Positions 43,886 through 54,083 of a stretch of DNA of 64,000 bases are shown here, piece by piece; the first letter of the stretch is position 1, and each line of letters begins with the position of its first letter. Location: NCBI GenBank assembly GCA_963707515.1, contig CAVPQI010000001.1, positions 1,240,001 to 1,304,000 of the forward strand, read 5' to 3'. Origin of the DNA: Sva-07 sp963707515 (GTDB lineage: Bacteria > Actinomycetota > Acidimicrobiia > Acidimicrobiales > Ilumatobacteraceae). A program made the translations under genes and the position numbers. A model generated the notes under the pieces. It had not been told where the DNA came from. It did no database searches and worked only from the letters and a program-made list of their open reading frames with translations.

Positions 43886-45076
43886 CGCGCCACGAGCTTG
43901 GCGATGCGGTCGATCCCCTCGACGAGGTCGTCGTCGCCGAGGGCGAAGGAGAACCGTCCGAAGCCGCCGAGGCCGAACGCCTCACCCGGCACGAACGCCA
44001 CCTTCGCCTGATCGAGCACGAGGTCGGCGAGCTCGAGCGTGTTCGTCGCCGTGACCCCACCGATCGGACGGCCGAGCAGGCCGGTCATGTCGGGGTAGCA
44101 GTAGAACGCACCCTGGGGTTCGATGCAGGTGATGCCGTCGATGTCGTTGAGCCGCTCGTGCATCGTGCGTGCCCGGCGCTCGAAGGCGGCGCGCATCCGC
44201 GCCACGTCCTCGAGCCCACCGGCGACCGCTGCCAGTGCCGCCCGCTGGGCGACGTTGGAGACGTTCGACGTGGCGTGGCTCTGGAAGTTGGTCGACGGCG
44301 TTGATGATGTCGTTCGGCCCGATCATCCAGCCGACCCGCCACCCGGTCATGGCGTAGGTCTTGGCGACACCGTTGACGACGATGCACTGATCGGCGAGAT
44401 CGGGCACGAGCGTCGGCATCGAGGCGAACTCGTGCGGACCGTAGGTGAGGTGCTCGTAGATCTCGTCGGTGATCACCCAGACGCCGTTCTCCAGCGCCCA
44501 CTCCCCGATCGCCTGGACGGCCTCGGGCGGGTACACGGCACCGGACGGGTTGTCGGGGCTGACGAACAGCAGCACCTTGGTCCGCTCGGTCCGCGCCGCG
44601 TCGAGCTGCTCGATGGTGACCTGGAAGCCGCTCTCGGCGTCGGTGTCGATGACGACGGGCACGCCGCCGGCGAGCGTGATCGCCTCGGGGTAGGTGGTCC
44701 AGTAGGGCGCCGGCACGATCACCTCGTCGCCCGGGTCGCAGAGCGCGGCGAAGGCGGTGTAGACGGCATGCTTGCCGCCGTTGGTCACCAGCACCTGGCT
44801 GGCGGTGCACTCGTACCCCGAGTCGCGCTTGGTCTTGACCGCGATCGCCTCCTTCAGCTCGGGGAGGCCGCCGGCGGGCGTGTAGCGGTGGTTCTTGGGG
44901 TCGCGACAGGCGGCGACCGCCGCGTCGACGATGTGTTCCGGGGTGGCGAAGTCGGGCTCGCCGGCCCCGAACCCGATCACGTTCTCGCCGGCTGCCTTCA
45001 GCGCCTTGGCCTTGGCGTCGACCGCCAAGGTGGCAGACGGGGCAATGGCAGCGAGACGTCGGGAGGTGCGATTCAC
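43882..45076 (-). CDS. aspC: pyridoxal-phosphate aminotransferase (aspartate aminotransferase type), frameshifted
   Basis: 397 aa if repaired, GTG start at 45076. The PLP-binding SVNGVAKTYAMTGWRVGWMIGP-like segment (VVNGVAKTYAMTGWRVGW, Lys) and VIGFGAGEPDFATPEHI plus YTPAGGLPELKEAI mark the class-I AspC group. The frame breaks at 44290-44291: codons before read NAVDQL, where the expected sequence NFQSHATSNVSNVAQ continues in another frame to AKLVAR-stop. Removing one G of the GG pair restores it. Essential-type gene, so an error in the sequence is likely. A minus-strand CAGGCT (45085-45090) lies 8 bp before the start, inside an 8-bp inverted repeat. Confidence 0.88.
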
Positions 45077-45082
45077 GGTCGC

Positions 45083-45101
45083 CCAGCCTGCCACAGGCTG
45101 G
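45083..45101 (-). promoter_or_regulatory. inverted repeat over the aminotransferase -10 region, possible operator
   Basis: CCAGCCTG-CCA-CAGGCTGG, 8-bp perfect arms with a 3-bp spacer. The minus-strand arm CAGGCT is the -10-like hexamer 8 bp from the GTG start. Repressor binding here would block transcription. Confidence 0.38.
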
Positions 45102-45236
45102 CCATGCTCCCAACGCCCGTTTGAGGGCGCCCCCGATCGCAGCGACGTGACGTCGCGCCGGACCCTGCACCGGTGTGACACCTGGGGTGGCGAACCGGTG
45201 GTGTCGTGTCCCCGATGGCGGGCCATGCTGGGGGCC

Positions 45237-46376
45237 GTGAGCAGCAGCGATCCCTCGACGATCACCATCCCGGCCGACCTCCTCCCGGCCGACGGCCGGT
45301 TCGGGTGCGGTCCCTCCAAGGTCCGTCCGGAGCAGATCGAGGCGCTGTCCGCGGCGGGGACGACGATCCTCGGCACGTCGCACCGCAAGCCGCCGGTGAA
45401 GAACCTCGTCGGCTCCGTGCGATCGGGACTCTCCGAGCTGTTCGGCCTCCCCGACGGCTGGGAGATCGTGCTCGGCAACGGTGGCACCACGGTCTTCTGG
45501 GACGCGGCGACCTTCGGCCTGATCCGCGACCGCAGCCAGCACCTCGTGTTCGGCGAGTTCTCGTCGAAGTTCGCCGAGGCCGCCGAGGCCGCCCCCCACC
45601 TCGGGACGCCGACGCGGATCTCGTCGAACACCGGATCCCATCCGGTCGCCGAGGCCGAGGACGGCATCGACCTCTACGCCCTCACCCACAACGAGACCTC
45701 GACCGGCGTGATGATGCCGCTCACCCGACCCGCCGGCACGTCGGCGAGCGACGCCCTGGTCGCCGTCGACGCCACGTCGGCGGCGGGCGGCCTGACCTGG
45801 GATCCCAGCGAGGTCGACGTGTACTACTTCGCTCCGCAGAAGTGCTTCGCCTCCGATGGCGGGCTGTGGCTCGCCGCCTGCTCGCCCGCCGCCCTCGAGC
45901 GCATCGAGTCGATCGGCAGCTCCGACCGGTGGCGTCCGGCGTCGCTCGACCTCAAGATCGCCCTCGACAACTCGCGACAGAACCAGACGTACAACACGCC
46001 GGCCGTGGCGACGTTGGTGATGCTCGACACCCAGGTGCGATGGATGCTCGACAACGGCGGCCTCGCCTTCGCCAACGGACGCAGCGCACGGTCGGCGGCG
46101 ACGCTCTACGGATGGGCCGAGGAGCGCCCGTGGGCGACGCCGTTCGTCGCCGACCCGGCACAGCGGTCGCTGGTCGTCGGCACGATCGACCTCGACGAGG
46201 CGATCGCCGCCGACGACGTGTGCGCGGCGCTGCGCGCCAACGGCATCTACGACACCGACTCGTACCGCAAGCTCGGCCGCAACCAGCTGCGCATCGGCAT
46301 GTTCCCCGCGATCGAGCCCGACGACGTCGCCGCGCTCACCGCCTGCATCGATCACGTCGTCGCCGCCCTGAGCTGA
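45237..46376 (+). CDS. serC: phosphoserine aminotransferase
   Basis: 379 aa from GTG at 45237; an ATG 12 bp upstream is possible but CATGCT (45224-45229) fits as the -10 element. Family signatures of the actinobacterial SerC type: FGCGPSKVRPEQIEAL, LGTSHRKPPVKNLVGSVRSGL, NETSTGVMMPLTRP and the PLP segment YYFAPQKCFASDGGLWLA (Lys). It makes phosphoserine from 3-phosphohydroxypyruvate and glutamate. It is divergent from aspC, 160 bp between starts. Confidence 0.94.
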   Translation: MSSSDPSTITIPADLLPADGRFGCGPSKVRPEQIEALSAAGTTILGTSHRKPPVKNLVGSVRSGLSELFGLPDGWEIVLGNGGTTVFWDAATFGLIRDRSQHLVFGEFSSKFAEAAEAAPHLGTPTRISSNTGSHPVAEAEDGIDLYALTHNETSTGVMMPLTRPAGTSASDALVAVDATSAAGGLTWDPSEVDVYYFAPQKCFASDGGLWLAACSPAALERIESIGSSDRWRPASLDLKIALDNSRQNQTYNTPAVATLVMLDTQVRWMLDNGGLAFANGRSARSAATLYGWAEERPWATPFVADPAQRSLVVGTIDLDEAIAADDVCAALRANGIYDTDSYRKLGRNQLRIGMFPAIEPDDVAALTACIDHVVAALS

Positions 46377-46410
46377 CGAACCGCGGTCGGCCGCTGGCAG
46401 ACTCGTGGCG

Positions 46411-47272
46411 ATGGACGCCAGCGAGGTGCTCGACTTCGACGTCGCCGACGTCGGCGATCTCGACCGCCCGGTGATGCTCGTCGCCCTCGAGGGATGGTTC
46501 GACGCCGCCAGCGCGGCGACCCAGGCGGTCAACGCCTTCGTCAGCGGTGACCACGCCGTGACCGTCGGCCAGATCGACCCCGACCCGTTCTACGACTTCA
46601 CCCAGCAGCGCCCGCAGGTGACGATGATCGACGACGTGCGCGAGATCTCGTGGCCGGTCAACGACTTCGTGCTGCAACGGACACCGGGTCACCGCGACGT
46701 GATCGGCCTGATCGGGGTCGAGCCGCATCTCTCCTGGCGCACGTACGTGGCTGCGGTCGTCCGCGTCGCCACCGAGCTGCAGTGTGCCGCCGTGGTGACC
46801 GTCGGCTCCGGCGCCGAAGCACTCCCCCACACCCGGACGCCGCCGGTCACCGGCAGCACCTCCAACCCGGCGCTGGCGCGCGCGACTCGGGCTGGTGGCG
46901 CCGTCGTACCAGGGCGTCACCGGCGTCGTCGGCGTGCTGCACACCGACCTGGAGGCCGCCGGCATCCCGTCGGTGTCGTTGCGCGTCGGCATCCCGCACT
47001 ACCTGATGAACGCCGAGCACCCGCAAGCGGTCTCGGCGCTCGTGCGCCACGTCAGCCACGTGCTCGGCGTGCCCAACGAGCTCGACCTCGCCGATCAGCT
47101 CAGCGGGTGGCGCACGGTCCACGACGAGATCGTCGACAGCGACCCGCAGTTGAAGATGTACGTCGCCCTGCTGGAAGCGGAGTTCGACCGCCGCGCCGAG
47201 GCGCAGATCCCGACCGCCGATGACCTCGGCGCCGAGTTCGAATCGTTCCTCCGCGACCAGCGCGACGACTAG
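46411..47272 (+). CDS. PAC2-family protein, frameshifted
   Basis: About 286 aa if repaired. First frame: PVMLVALEGWFDAASAATQAVNAF ... VIGLIGVEPHLSWRTYVAAVVRVATELQ ... VVTVGSGAEALPHTRTPPVTGSTSNPALAR. Second frame: RLGLVAPSYQGVTGVVGVLHTDLEAAGIPSVSLRVGIPHYLMNAEHPQAVSALVRHVSHVLG to FLRDQRDD-stop. This is the PAC2 fold of actinobacterial proteasome-assembly-chaperone-like proteins of unknown function. The break is at 46879-46884 in CGCGCG; removal of one base restores ALARRLGL. CAGACT ends 7 bp before the ATG. Confidence 0.83.
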
Positions 47273-47312
47273 GTCAGCCCCGCGGCGAGGGAAGCGCCAG
47301 CGACGAGCCGCA

Positions 47313-47361
47313 GTCGGGCCGACCAGACGTGGCCGCCCTCCGGACCTCCGTGAGGCCCGAC
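47313..47361. terminator. inverted repeat between convergent genes, weak terminator candidate
   Basis: GTCGGGCC (47313-47320) pairs with GGCCCGAC (47354-47361) across a 33-bp loop in the gap between the PAC2 and metY stop codons. The long loop makes it a weaker candidate than the other hairpins here. Confidence 0.35.
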
Positions 47362-47363
47362 AA

Positions 47364-48678
47364 TCAAGCTTTGGCTGCGCGGAAGCCGGTGTCGAGGTCG
47401 GCGAGGATGTCGTCGATCGACTCGAGACCGACGCTCAGGCGCACCTGACCGGGCGTGACGCCGGTCGAGAGCTGCTCGTCGGGGGTCAGCTGGCTGTGGG
47501 TCGTGCTCGCCGGGTGGATGACGAGGCTGCGCACGTCACCGATGTTGGCGACGTGGCTGTGCAGCTCGAGCCCTTCGACGAACCGCTTGCCGGCGTCGAC
47601 GCCGCCCTCGATCTCGAAGGCGATGATCGACCCCGAGCCCTTGCCACGGCCGTAGGTCTGCATCCGCTCGTACCACGGCGACGACGGCAGGCCGGCAAAG
47701 GTCACCGACAGCACCTCGTCGCGGGCGTCGAGGATACTCGGCGACCTTCTGGGCGTTCTCGAAGTGGCGCTCCATGCGCAGGCTCAGCGTCTCCAGGCCC
47801 TGCAGGATGAGGAAGGCGTTGAACGGCGAGATCGCCATGCCGAGGTCGCGCAGCAGCTGCACCCGGGCCTTGAGGATGAACGCGCCGTGACCGAGCGCCG
47901 GGAAGTAGGCGAGGCCGTGGTAGCTCGGGTCGGGCTCGGTGAAGTTCGGGAAGCGCCCGGAGGCGGCGTAGTCGAACGTGCCGCCGTCGACGATGGCGCC
48001 GCCGATCGACGTGCCGTGGCCACCGAAGAACTTGGTCAGGCTGTGCACGACGATGTCGGCGCCCCATTCGATCGGCCGGATGAGGAACGGCGTCGGCACC
48101 GTGTTGTCGATGATCAGCGGGATGCCCTGCTCGTGGCCGACACCCGACACGCCGTCGATGTCGAAGACGTTGTTGCGCGGGTTGGCCAGCGACTCACCGA
48201 AGAACGCCTTGGTGTTCGGCTTGATCGCCGCCCGCCACTCGTCGAGGTTGTCGGGATCGTCGACGAAGGTGACCTCGATGCCGAGCTTGGGCATCGTGTA
48301 GTGCAGCAGGTTGTAGGTGCCGCCGTAGAGCGACGGTGAGGCGACGAGGTGGTCACCGGCCTCGCACAGCGTGAGGATCGCCAGCGTCGCCGCCGACTGC
48401 CCCGAGCTCACGGCGAGCGTGCCAGGCAGCCCGATGGCGGTCATGCATCCGCCCTCGAGGGCGTTGAGCCGGGCCTCGAGCGCACCCTGGGTCGGGTTCA
48501 TGATGCGGGTGTAGATGTTGCCGACCTCGGCGAGGGCGAACAGGTTGGCGGCGTGCTCGGTGTCGCGGAACTCGTACGACGTCGTCTGGTAGATCGGCAC
48601 CGCCCGAGCACCGGTCGTCGGGTCGGGGTCTCCGCCGACATGGATCTGCTTGGTCTCGAAACCCCACTGGTCGCTCAT
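47364..48678 (-). CDS. metY: O-acetylhomoserine sulfhydrylase (Cys/Met metabolism PLP enzyme), frameshifted
   Basis: 437 aa if repaired, ATG at 48678. WGFETKQIHVGGDPDPTTGARAVPIYQTTSYEF, NIYTRIMNPTQGALEARLNALEGG, and the PLP Lys segment IVVHSLTKFFGGHGTSIGGAIVD are hallmark motifs. The frame breaks at 47732-47733 (GG on plus): upstream EYP.. in place of the expected EYLDARDEV, which continues in another frame as LSVTFAGLPSSPWYERM to AKA-stop. Removing one base restores it. It makes homocysteine from O-acetylhomoserine and sulfide. A minus-strand TAGCGT (48687-48692) lies 8 bp before the ATG; leaderless is likely. Confidence 0.9.
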
Positions 48679-48740
48679 GGGCGGCGACGCTACCCGGGCA
48701 TTCCCGACCGGCCAAGTCGGAATTTCGCACGCCCGGACGA

Positions 48741-49373
48741 TCAGAGCAGGCTGACGACCAACCCGGCTTGACCGAGGTGGTAGGTGACCATGATCGCCAC
48801 CGCCATCCACCGGGCGTCGCCGACGAACTTGCGCCAGCCGAGGATGCTGTCCGAGGCGACGAACAGCGCGGCGCCGACCGCCGCCCACGGATTGCGCGTC
48901 GCCACCGCCGTGGCGAACATCAGCGAGATCGCCACGAGATAGGCGATCACCGCCCAGCCGAGCACCGGCGACTCGCGTTCGGCACCGCTGACGATCCGCC
49001 GACCGATCCAGCCGCCGACGATCAGCATCAGTACTGCACCGGGCGCCATCGCCGCCAGCGTCCACTCGGGATCGAGCGCCAACCCGATCGTGTAGGCGAC
49101 GTGGGCGAGCAGGAAGGCGACGAGGCCGGGGATGAACCGCCGGTCGTCGAGCAGGAAGACGTCACCAGCCAACGAGCAGACGAGGGCGACGACGAACCAG
49201 GCGCGCACCGTCGGCTCGGCCGGCTCGATCGCCAGGGCGACGACGATCAGGGCGACGAGCGCGAGCGGTTTGCTCCACAGCTCGACGCGCCGATTCTGTG
49301 TCCACCGCGTCCACCAGTTGGCGGCCGCCGCGGCCGCGAAGACGACCAATGCCGCCCACGCGACCGCGTTCAC
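48741..49373 (-). CDS. YhhN/lysoplasmalogenase-like membrane protein
   Basis: 210 aa, GTG start. About eight hydrophobic helices. The family pattern SKPLALVALIVVAL, VALVCSLAGDVFLLDDRRFIPGLVAFLLAHVAYTIGL and the C-terminal GAALFVASDSILGWRKFVG are the YhhN/TMEM86 motifs; the Asp/Asp and Asp-Ser residues form the active site in TMEM86 lysoplasmalogenases. It cleaves lysoplasmalogen vinyl-ether bonds or acts in lipid turnover. Starts 1 bp after the ilvC stop, so it is cotranscribed with the ilv genes. Confidence 0.87.
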   Translation of the reverse strand: MNAVAWAALVVFAAAAAANWWTRWTQNRRVELWSKPLALVALIVVALAIEPAEPTVRAWFVVALVCSLAGDVFLLDDRRFIPGLVAFLLAHVAYTIGLALDPEWTLAAMAPGAVLMLIVGGWIGRRIVSGAERESPVLGWAVIAYLVAISLMFATAVATRNPWAAVGAALFVASDSILGWRKFVGDARWMAVAIMVTYHLGQAGLVVSLL

Positions 49374-49374
49374 G

Positions 49375-50403
49375 TCACCCGCCGGAGGCGTCGGCGACCT
49401 TGGTCTTGCCGGAGTTGATGAACGACATCGCGCCGCGCAGCTGGCCGCCGACGTCCTCGATGGAGTGAGCCTTGCCCTCGTCCTGCATCCGCTTGTAGTT
49501 CGGACGCCCGGCCTCGGACTCGGCGATCCACTCGGCGGCGAACTGCCCCGACTGGATCTCGCCGAGGATCCGCTTCATCTCCGCCTTCGTCTCGTCGGTG
49601 ACGACGCGCGAGCCGCGAGTGAGATCGCCGTACTCGGCGGTGTCGGAGATCGAGTAGCGCATCCCGGCGATGCCCTCTTCGTACATCAGGTCGACGATCA
49701 GCTTGACCTCGTGGAGACACTCGAAGTACGCCATCTCGGGGGCGTAACCGGCCTCGACGAGCGTCTCGAACCCGGCGCGCACGAGGGCCGTGAGGCCACC
49801 ACACAGCACCGCCTGCTCACCGAACAGGTCGGTCTCGGTCTCTTCGGAGAACGTCGTCTCGATGACGCCGGCGCGGGTGCCACCGACGGCGTCGGCATAG
49901 GACATGGCGAGGTCGCGAGCGTTGCCCGTGGCGTCCTGGGCGACGGCGATCAGTGCCGGCACACCGCCACCTTCGACATACGTGCGGCGCACCAGGTGGC
50001 CAGGGCCCTTGGGCGCGATCATGATCACGTCGACCCCGGCCGGCGGCTGGATCAGGTCGAAGCGGATGTTGAAACCGTGGGCGAAGGCGATCGCCTTGCC
50101 GTCGGTCATGTGCTGCTCGATCGACTCCTGGTAGATCTTCTTCTGCTCGGTGTCGGGAGCGAGGAGCATCACCACGTCAGCCCACTCGGCGGCCTCCTCG
50201 ATCGTCATCACGGTCAGCCCGGCCGCTTCGGCCTTGGCTGCCGACGACGACTCCGGACGCAGACCGACGACGACGTCGACACCGGACTCCTTGAGGTTGA
50301 GCGCGTGGGCGTGGCCCTGCGAGCCGTAGCCGATGACGGCGACCTTCTTGCCTCGGATGATCGAAGGATCTGCGTCGTCGGCGTAGTACAGCGTGACGGC
50401 CAT
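49375..50403 (-). CDS. ilvC: ketol-acid reductoisomerase
   Basis: 342 aa, class I. The NADPH-binding [34 protein letters not shown] and the Mg-binding catalytic core ([43 protein letters not shown]) are intact. The second step of branched-chain amino-acid synthesis. It starts one base after the ilvN stop. Control is through the leader of ilvB. The C-terminus ends [18 protein letters not shown]. Confidence 0.96.
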   Translation of the reverse strand: [342 protein letters not shown]

Positions 50404-50404
50404 C

Positions 50405-50964
50405 TCAGCCAGCCTTTCCGGTGGGGGTTGGGTGCACGGCGCGCAGACGTGCGCCCCGATCGAGTTTCGGCAGCGCCACCCGTCCGGTGCGCTGCAACTC
50501 CACGATGCCATACCCGTCGAGCAATTCCTCAAAGTCGTCGAGCTTGTCGGGGTGCCCTTCGAGGCTCACCGTCAGCACCGATTCGGCGACGGCGAGGATC
50601 TTGCCCTCGAAGATGTTGGTCAGCTCGACGACCTTGCCGCGCTGCTCGTCGGGCGCCTTGACGGTGGCGATCAACAGCTCCCGCTCGACCGACCGACGGG
50701 GGTCGAGCTCGGAGATCTTGACCACGTCGATCAGCTTGAACAGCTGCTTGGTGATCTGCTCCAGCGGCGTCGACTCGACGTCGACGACGATCGTGATGCG
50801 CGACATGCCCTCGTCCTCGGCGGGTGCGACGGCGAGCGAGAAGATGTTGAACCCGCGACGGGCGAACAGGCCGGCCACACGGGCGAGCACGCCGGGCCGG
50901 TTCTGGACGAGCACGGACAGGATGTGGTGGTTGAGGGTGTGCCCCCCGTACTGGTTGATCGTGG

Positions 50965-50968
<4 letters not shown>
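50405..50968 (-). CDS. ilvN: acetolactate synthase small (regulatory) subunit
   Basis: 187 aa. An ACT domain at the N-terminus (HHILSVLVQNRPGVLARVAGLFARRGFNIFSLAVAPAEDEGMSRITIVVD) binds valine for feedback inhibition. A second ACT-like C-terminal domain is present. ATG at 50968 overlaps the ilvB stop. It partners IlvB. Confidence 0.95.
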
Positions 50969-52722
<1,754 letters not shown>

Positions 52723-52793
52723 TGCGGTTCCTTCTTCGTGCGGGTGTTCGTGCGGGAGATCGTGAGGGTCGGGGCGGGATTGGGGGTCGTGCC

Positions 52794-52827
52794 GAAAAGC
52801 AAACGACCTCCCGTGTGGGGAGGTCGT
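52794..52827 (-). terminator. attenuator terminator of ilvBNC
   Basis: On the minus strand a hairpin ACGACCTCCC/GGGAGGTCGT (52818-52827 and 52803-52812, 5-nt loop) is followed by TTTGCTTTT (52794-52802). It is a typical intrinsic terminator 70 bp upstream of the ilvB ATG and downstream of the ilv leader peptide. Confidence 0.85.
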
Positions 52828-52828
52828 G

Positions 52829-52856
52829 AGCACGCGCGGCAGAGGGCCGGCGTGCT
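52829..52856 (-). promoter_or_regulatory. second leader hairpin (pause/protector stem)
   Basis: AGCACGC (52850-52856) pairs with GCGTGCT (52829-52835) on the minus strand. Its 5' strand overlaps the leader-peptide stop codon, and its 3' strand abuts the terminator stem. Ribosome position on the leader codons would decide whether this or the terminator forms. Confidence 0.5.
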
Positions 52857-52905
52857 ACCGGATGAGTACGACGAGCAGGTTCGAGGTGCGAGCTGCGACG
52901 TACAC
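52855..52905 (-). CDS. ilvL: ilv leader peptide (attenuation)
   Basis: 17-codon frame starting GTG: MYVAARTSNLLVVLIR then TAG. Six consecutive branched-chain codons (Leu-Leu-Val-Val-Leu-Ile) just before the stop. It sits 130 bp upstream of ilvB on the same strand, immediately before a hairpin pair with a U-tailed terminator. Stalling for charged Leu, Val or Ile tRNA should prevent termination. The GTG is 7 bp from a CACACT -10 element. Confidence 0.9.
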   Translation of the reverse strand: MYVAARTSNLLVVLIR

Positions 52906-52912
52906 GCCGAAC

Positions 52913-52941
52913 AGTGTGCCAGCGAAGTGGCCAATGGTCAA
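52913..52941 (-). promoter_or_regulatory. ilv leader promoter TTGACC-17-CACACT
   Basis: Minus-strand -35 TTGACC (52936-52941) and -10 CACACT (52913-52918) with a 17-bp spacer. The leader-peptide GTG begins 7 bp after the -10, so the leader would be leaderless at its 5' end. It lies between ilvB and folD. Confidence 0.6.
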
Positions 52942-52974
52942 CCTCGATGCGGCAACCCTCGTCGGGCGGCGGTG

Positions 52975-53832
52975 TCAGCGAGGGAACGCGCCCTGCAGTC
53001 GGGCGGCGCTGAGCGTGTTCTCGAGCAGGCAGGCGATCGTCATCGGGCCGGTGCCGCCGGGCATCGGCGTGATGTGGCCGGCGACCTCGACGACCTTGTC
53101 GAAGTCGACGTCGCCGACGATGCCCGACTCGGTGCGCGACACGCCGACGTCGATCACGGTGGCGCCGGGCTTGATCATGTCGGCGGTGATCATCCGTGCC
53201 TGACCGGCGGCGCCGACGACGATGTCGGCCTCGCGCACGACGCCGGCGATGTCGTCGGTGCGTGAGTGGGCGAGGGTGACGGTGGCGTCGATACCCTTGC
53301 GGGCGAGCAGCAGGCTCAGCGGCAACCCGACCAACGTGGAACGCCCGACGATGACCGCCCGCTGTCCCGAGGTGGGGATGTCGTAACGCTCGAGGAGCCG
53401 CAACACGCCGAGCGGGGTGCAGCCGACGAGTCCCGGACGCCCGCGCACGAGCCGTCCCATCGATCGTTCGGTCAGGCCGTCGACGTCCTTCTCGGGTGGG
53501 ATCAGGTCGAGCACCGGCTCGGGATCGAGACCGTCGGGCAAGGGGAGTTGGACGAGGATGCCGTGCACGGATTCGTCGACGACGAGCTGGCGGACGGCCG
53601 CTTCGACCTCGACCTGGCTGGCGGTGGCGGGCAGGTCGACGTGCCGTGACGTCAATCCGGCCTCGCCCGCCTTCTGGTGCTTCGAGCGGACGTAGCGCTG
53701 GCTCGGGCCGTCGTCGCCGACGAGCACGGTCGCCAAGCAGATCGCCGGCGATCCGGCGGCCTCGATCCGAGTCCGCAGCCCGGCGACGATCTCGTCGCGC
53801 AGTGCGTTGCCGTCCATCAGCGTCGCCGTCAC
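52975..53832 (-). CDS. folD: bifunctional methylenetetrahydrofolate dehydrogenase/cyclohydrolase
   Basis: 285 aa from GTG at 53832 (VTATLMDGNALRDEI, the usual FolD N-terminus). Catalytic Lys region VGDDGPSQRYVRSKHQKA, LVQLPLPDG, DVDGLTERSMGRLV and GCTPLGVLRLLERY, and NADP-binding VIVGRSTLVGLPLSLLL complete the signature. It interconverts methylene-, methenyl- and formyl-tetrahydrofolate. It is followed on the same strand by the ilv leader, with 33 bp from its stop to the ilv -35. Confidence 0.95.
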   Translation of the reverse strand: MTATLMDGNALRDEIVAGLRTRIEAAGSPAICLATVLVGDDGPSQRYVRSKHQKAGEAGLTSRHVDLPATASQVEVEAAVRQLVVDESVHGILVQLPLPDGLDPEPVLDLIPPEKDVDGLTERSMGRLVRGRPGLVGCTPLGVLRLLERYDIPTSGQRAVIVGRSTLVGLPLSLLLARKGIDATVTLAHSRTDDIAGVVREADIVVGAAGQARMITADMIKPGATVIDVGVSRTESGIVGDVDFDKVVEVAGHITPMPGGTGPMTIACLLENTLSAARLQGAFPR

Positions 53833-53919
53833 GTCTCCCGACTCTAGATGCCACTGCCCGCCAGCACCGCCTGCCCGCCCGGTACCGCCCCCAACGCGCC
53901 GCGGCGAGCCCACCCGCCC

Positions 53920-54066
53920 GGCCCCGTCCCCCGCAGGCAGCGGCCGCCCGTCCGGCCCCGTCCCCGACAGGCGGCGCCTGCCCGCTCGGCCCCGTCCCCG
54001 ACGCGCCGGCGACGCTCGCCCGGTCCCGTCCCCACAGGCAGCGCCTGCCCGTCTGGCCCCGTCCCC
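53920..54066 (+). repeat. left array of a 34-bp repeat (GGCCCCGTCCCC core), five copies
   Basis: The core GGCCCCGTCCCC (one copy GGTCCCGTCCCC) starts at 53920, 53954, 53988, 54022 and 54055, i.e. periods of 34, 34, 34 and 33 bp. A degenerate copy lies at 53881. Between cores are GACAGGCGGCGCCTGCCCG-type sequences that can themselves pair (CAGGCGGCGCCTG). The array lies between folD and the transposase-like gene, and its mirror image lies on the other side. Confidence 0.85.
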
Positions 54067-54083
54067 GACAGGCGGCGGGCTGA

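Noticed and set aside
53920..54066. CRISPR array
   Set aside because: The 34-bp units are contiguous, with no unique spacers of 30-40 bp between short constant repeats, and no cas genes are nearby.
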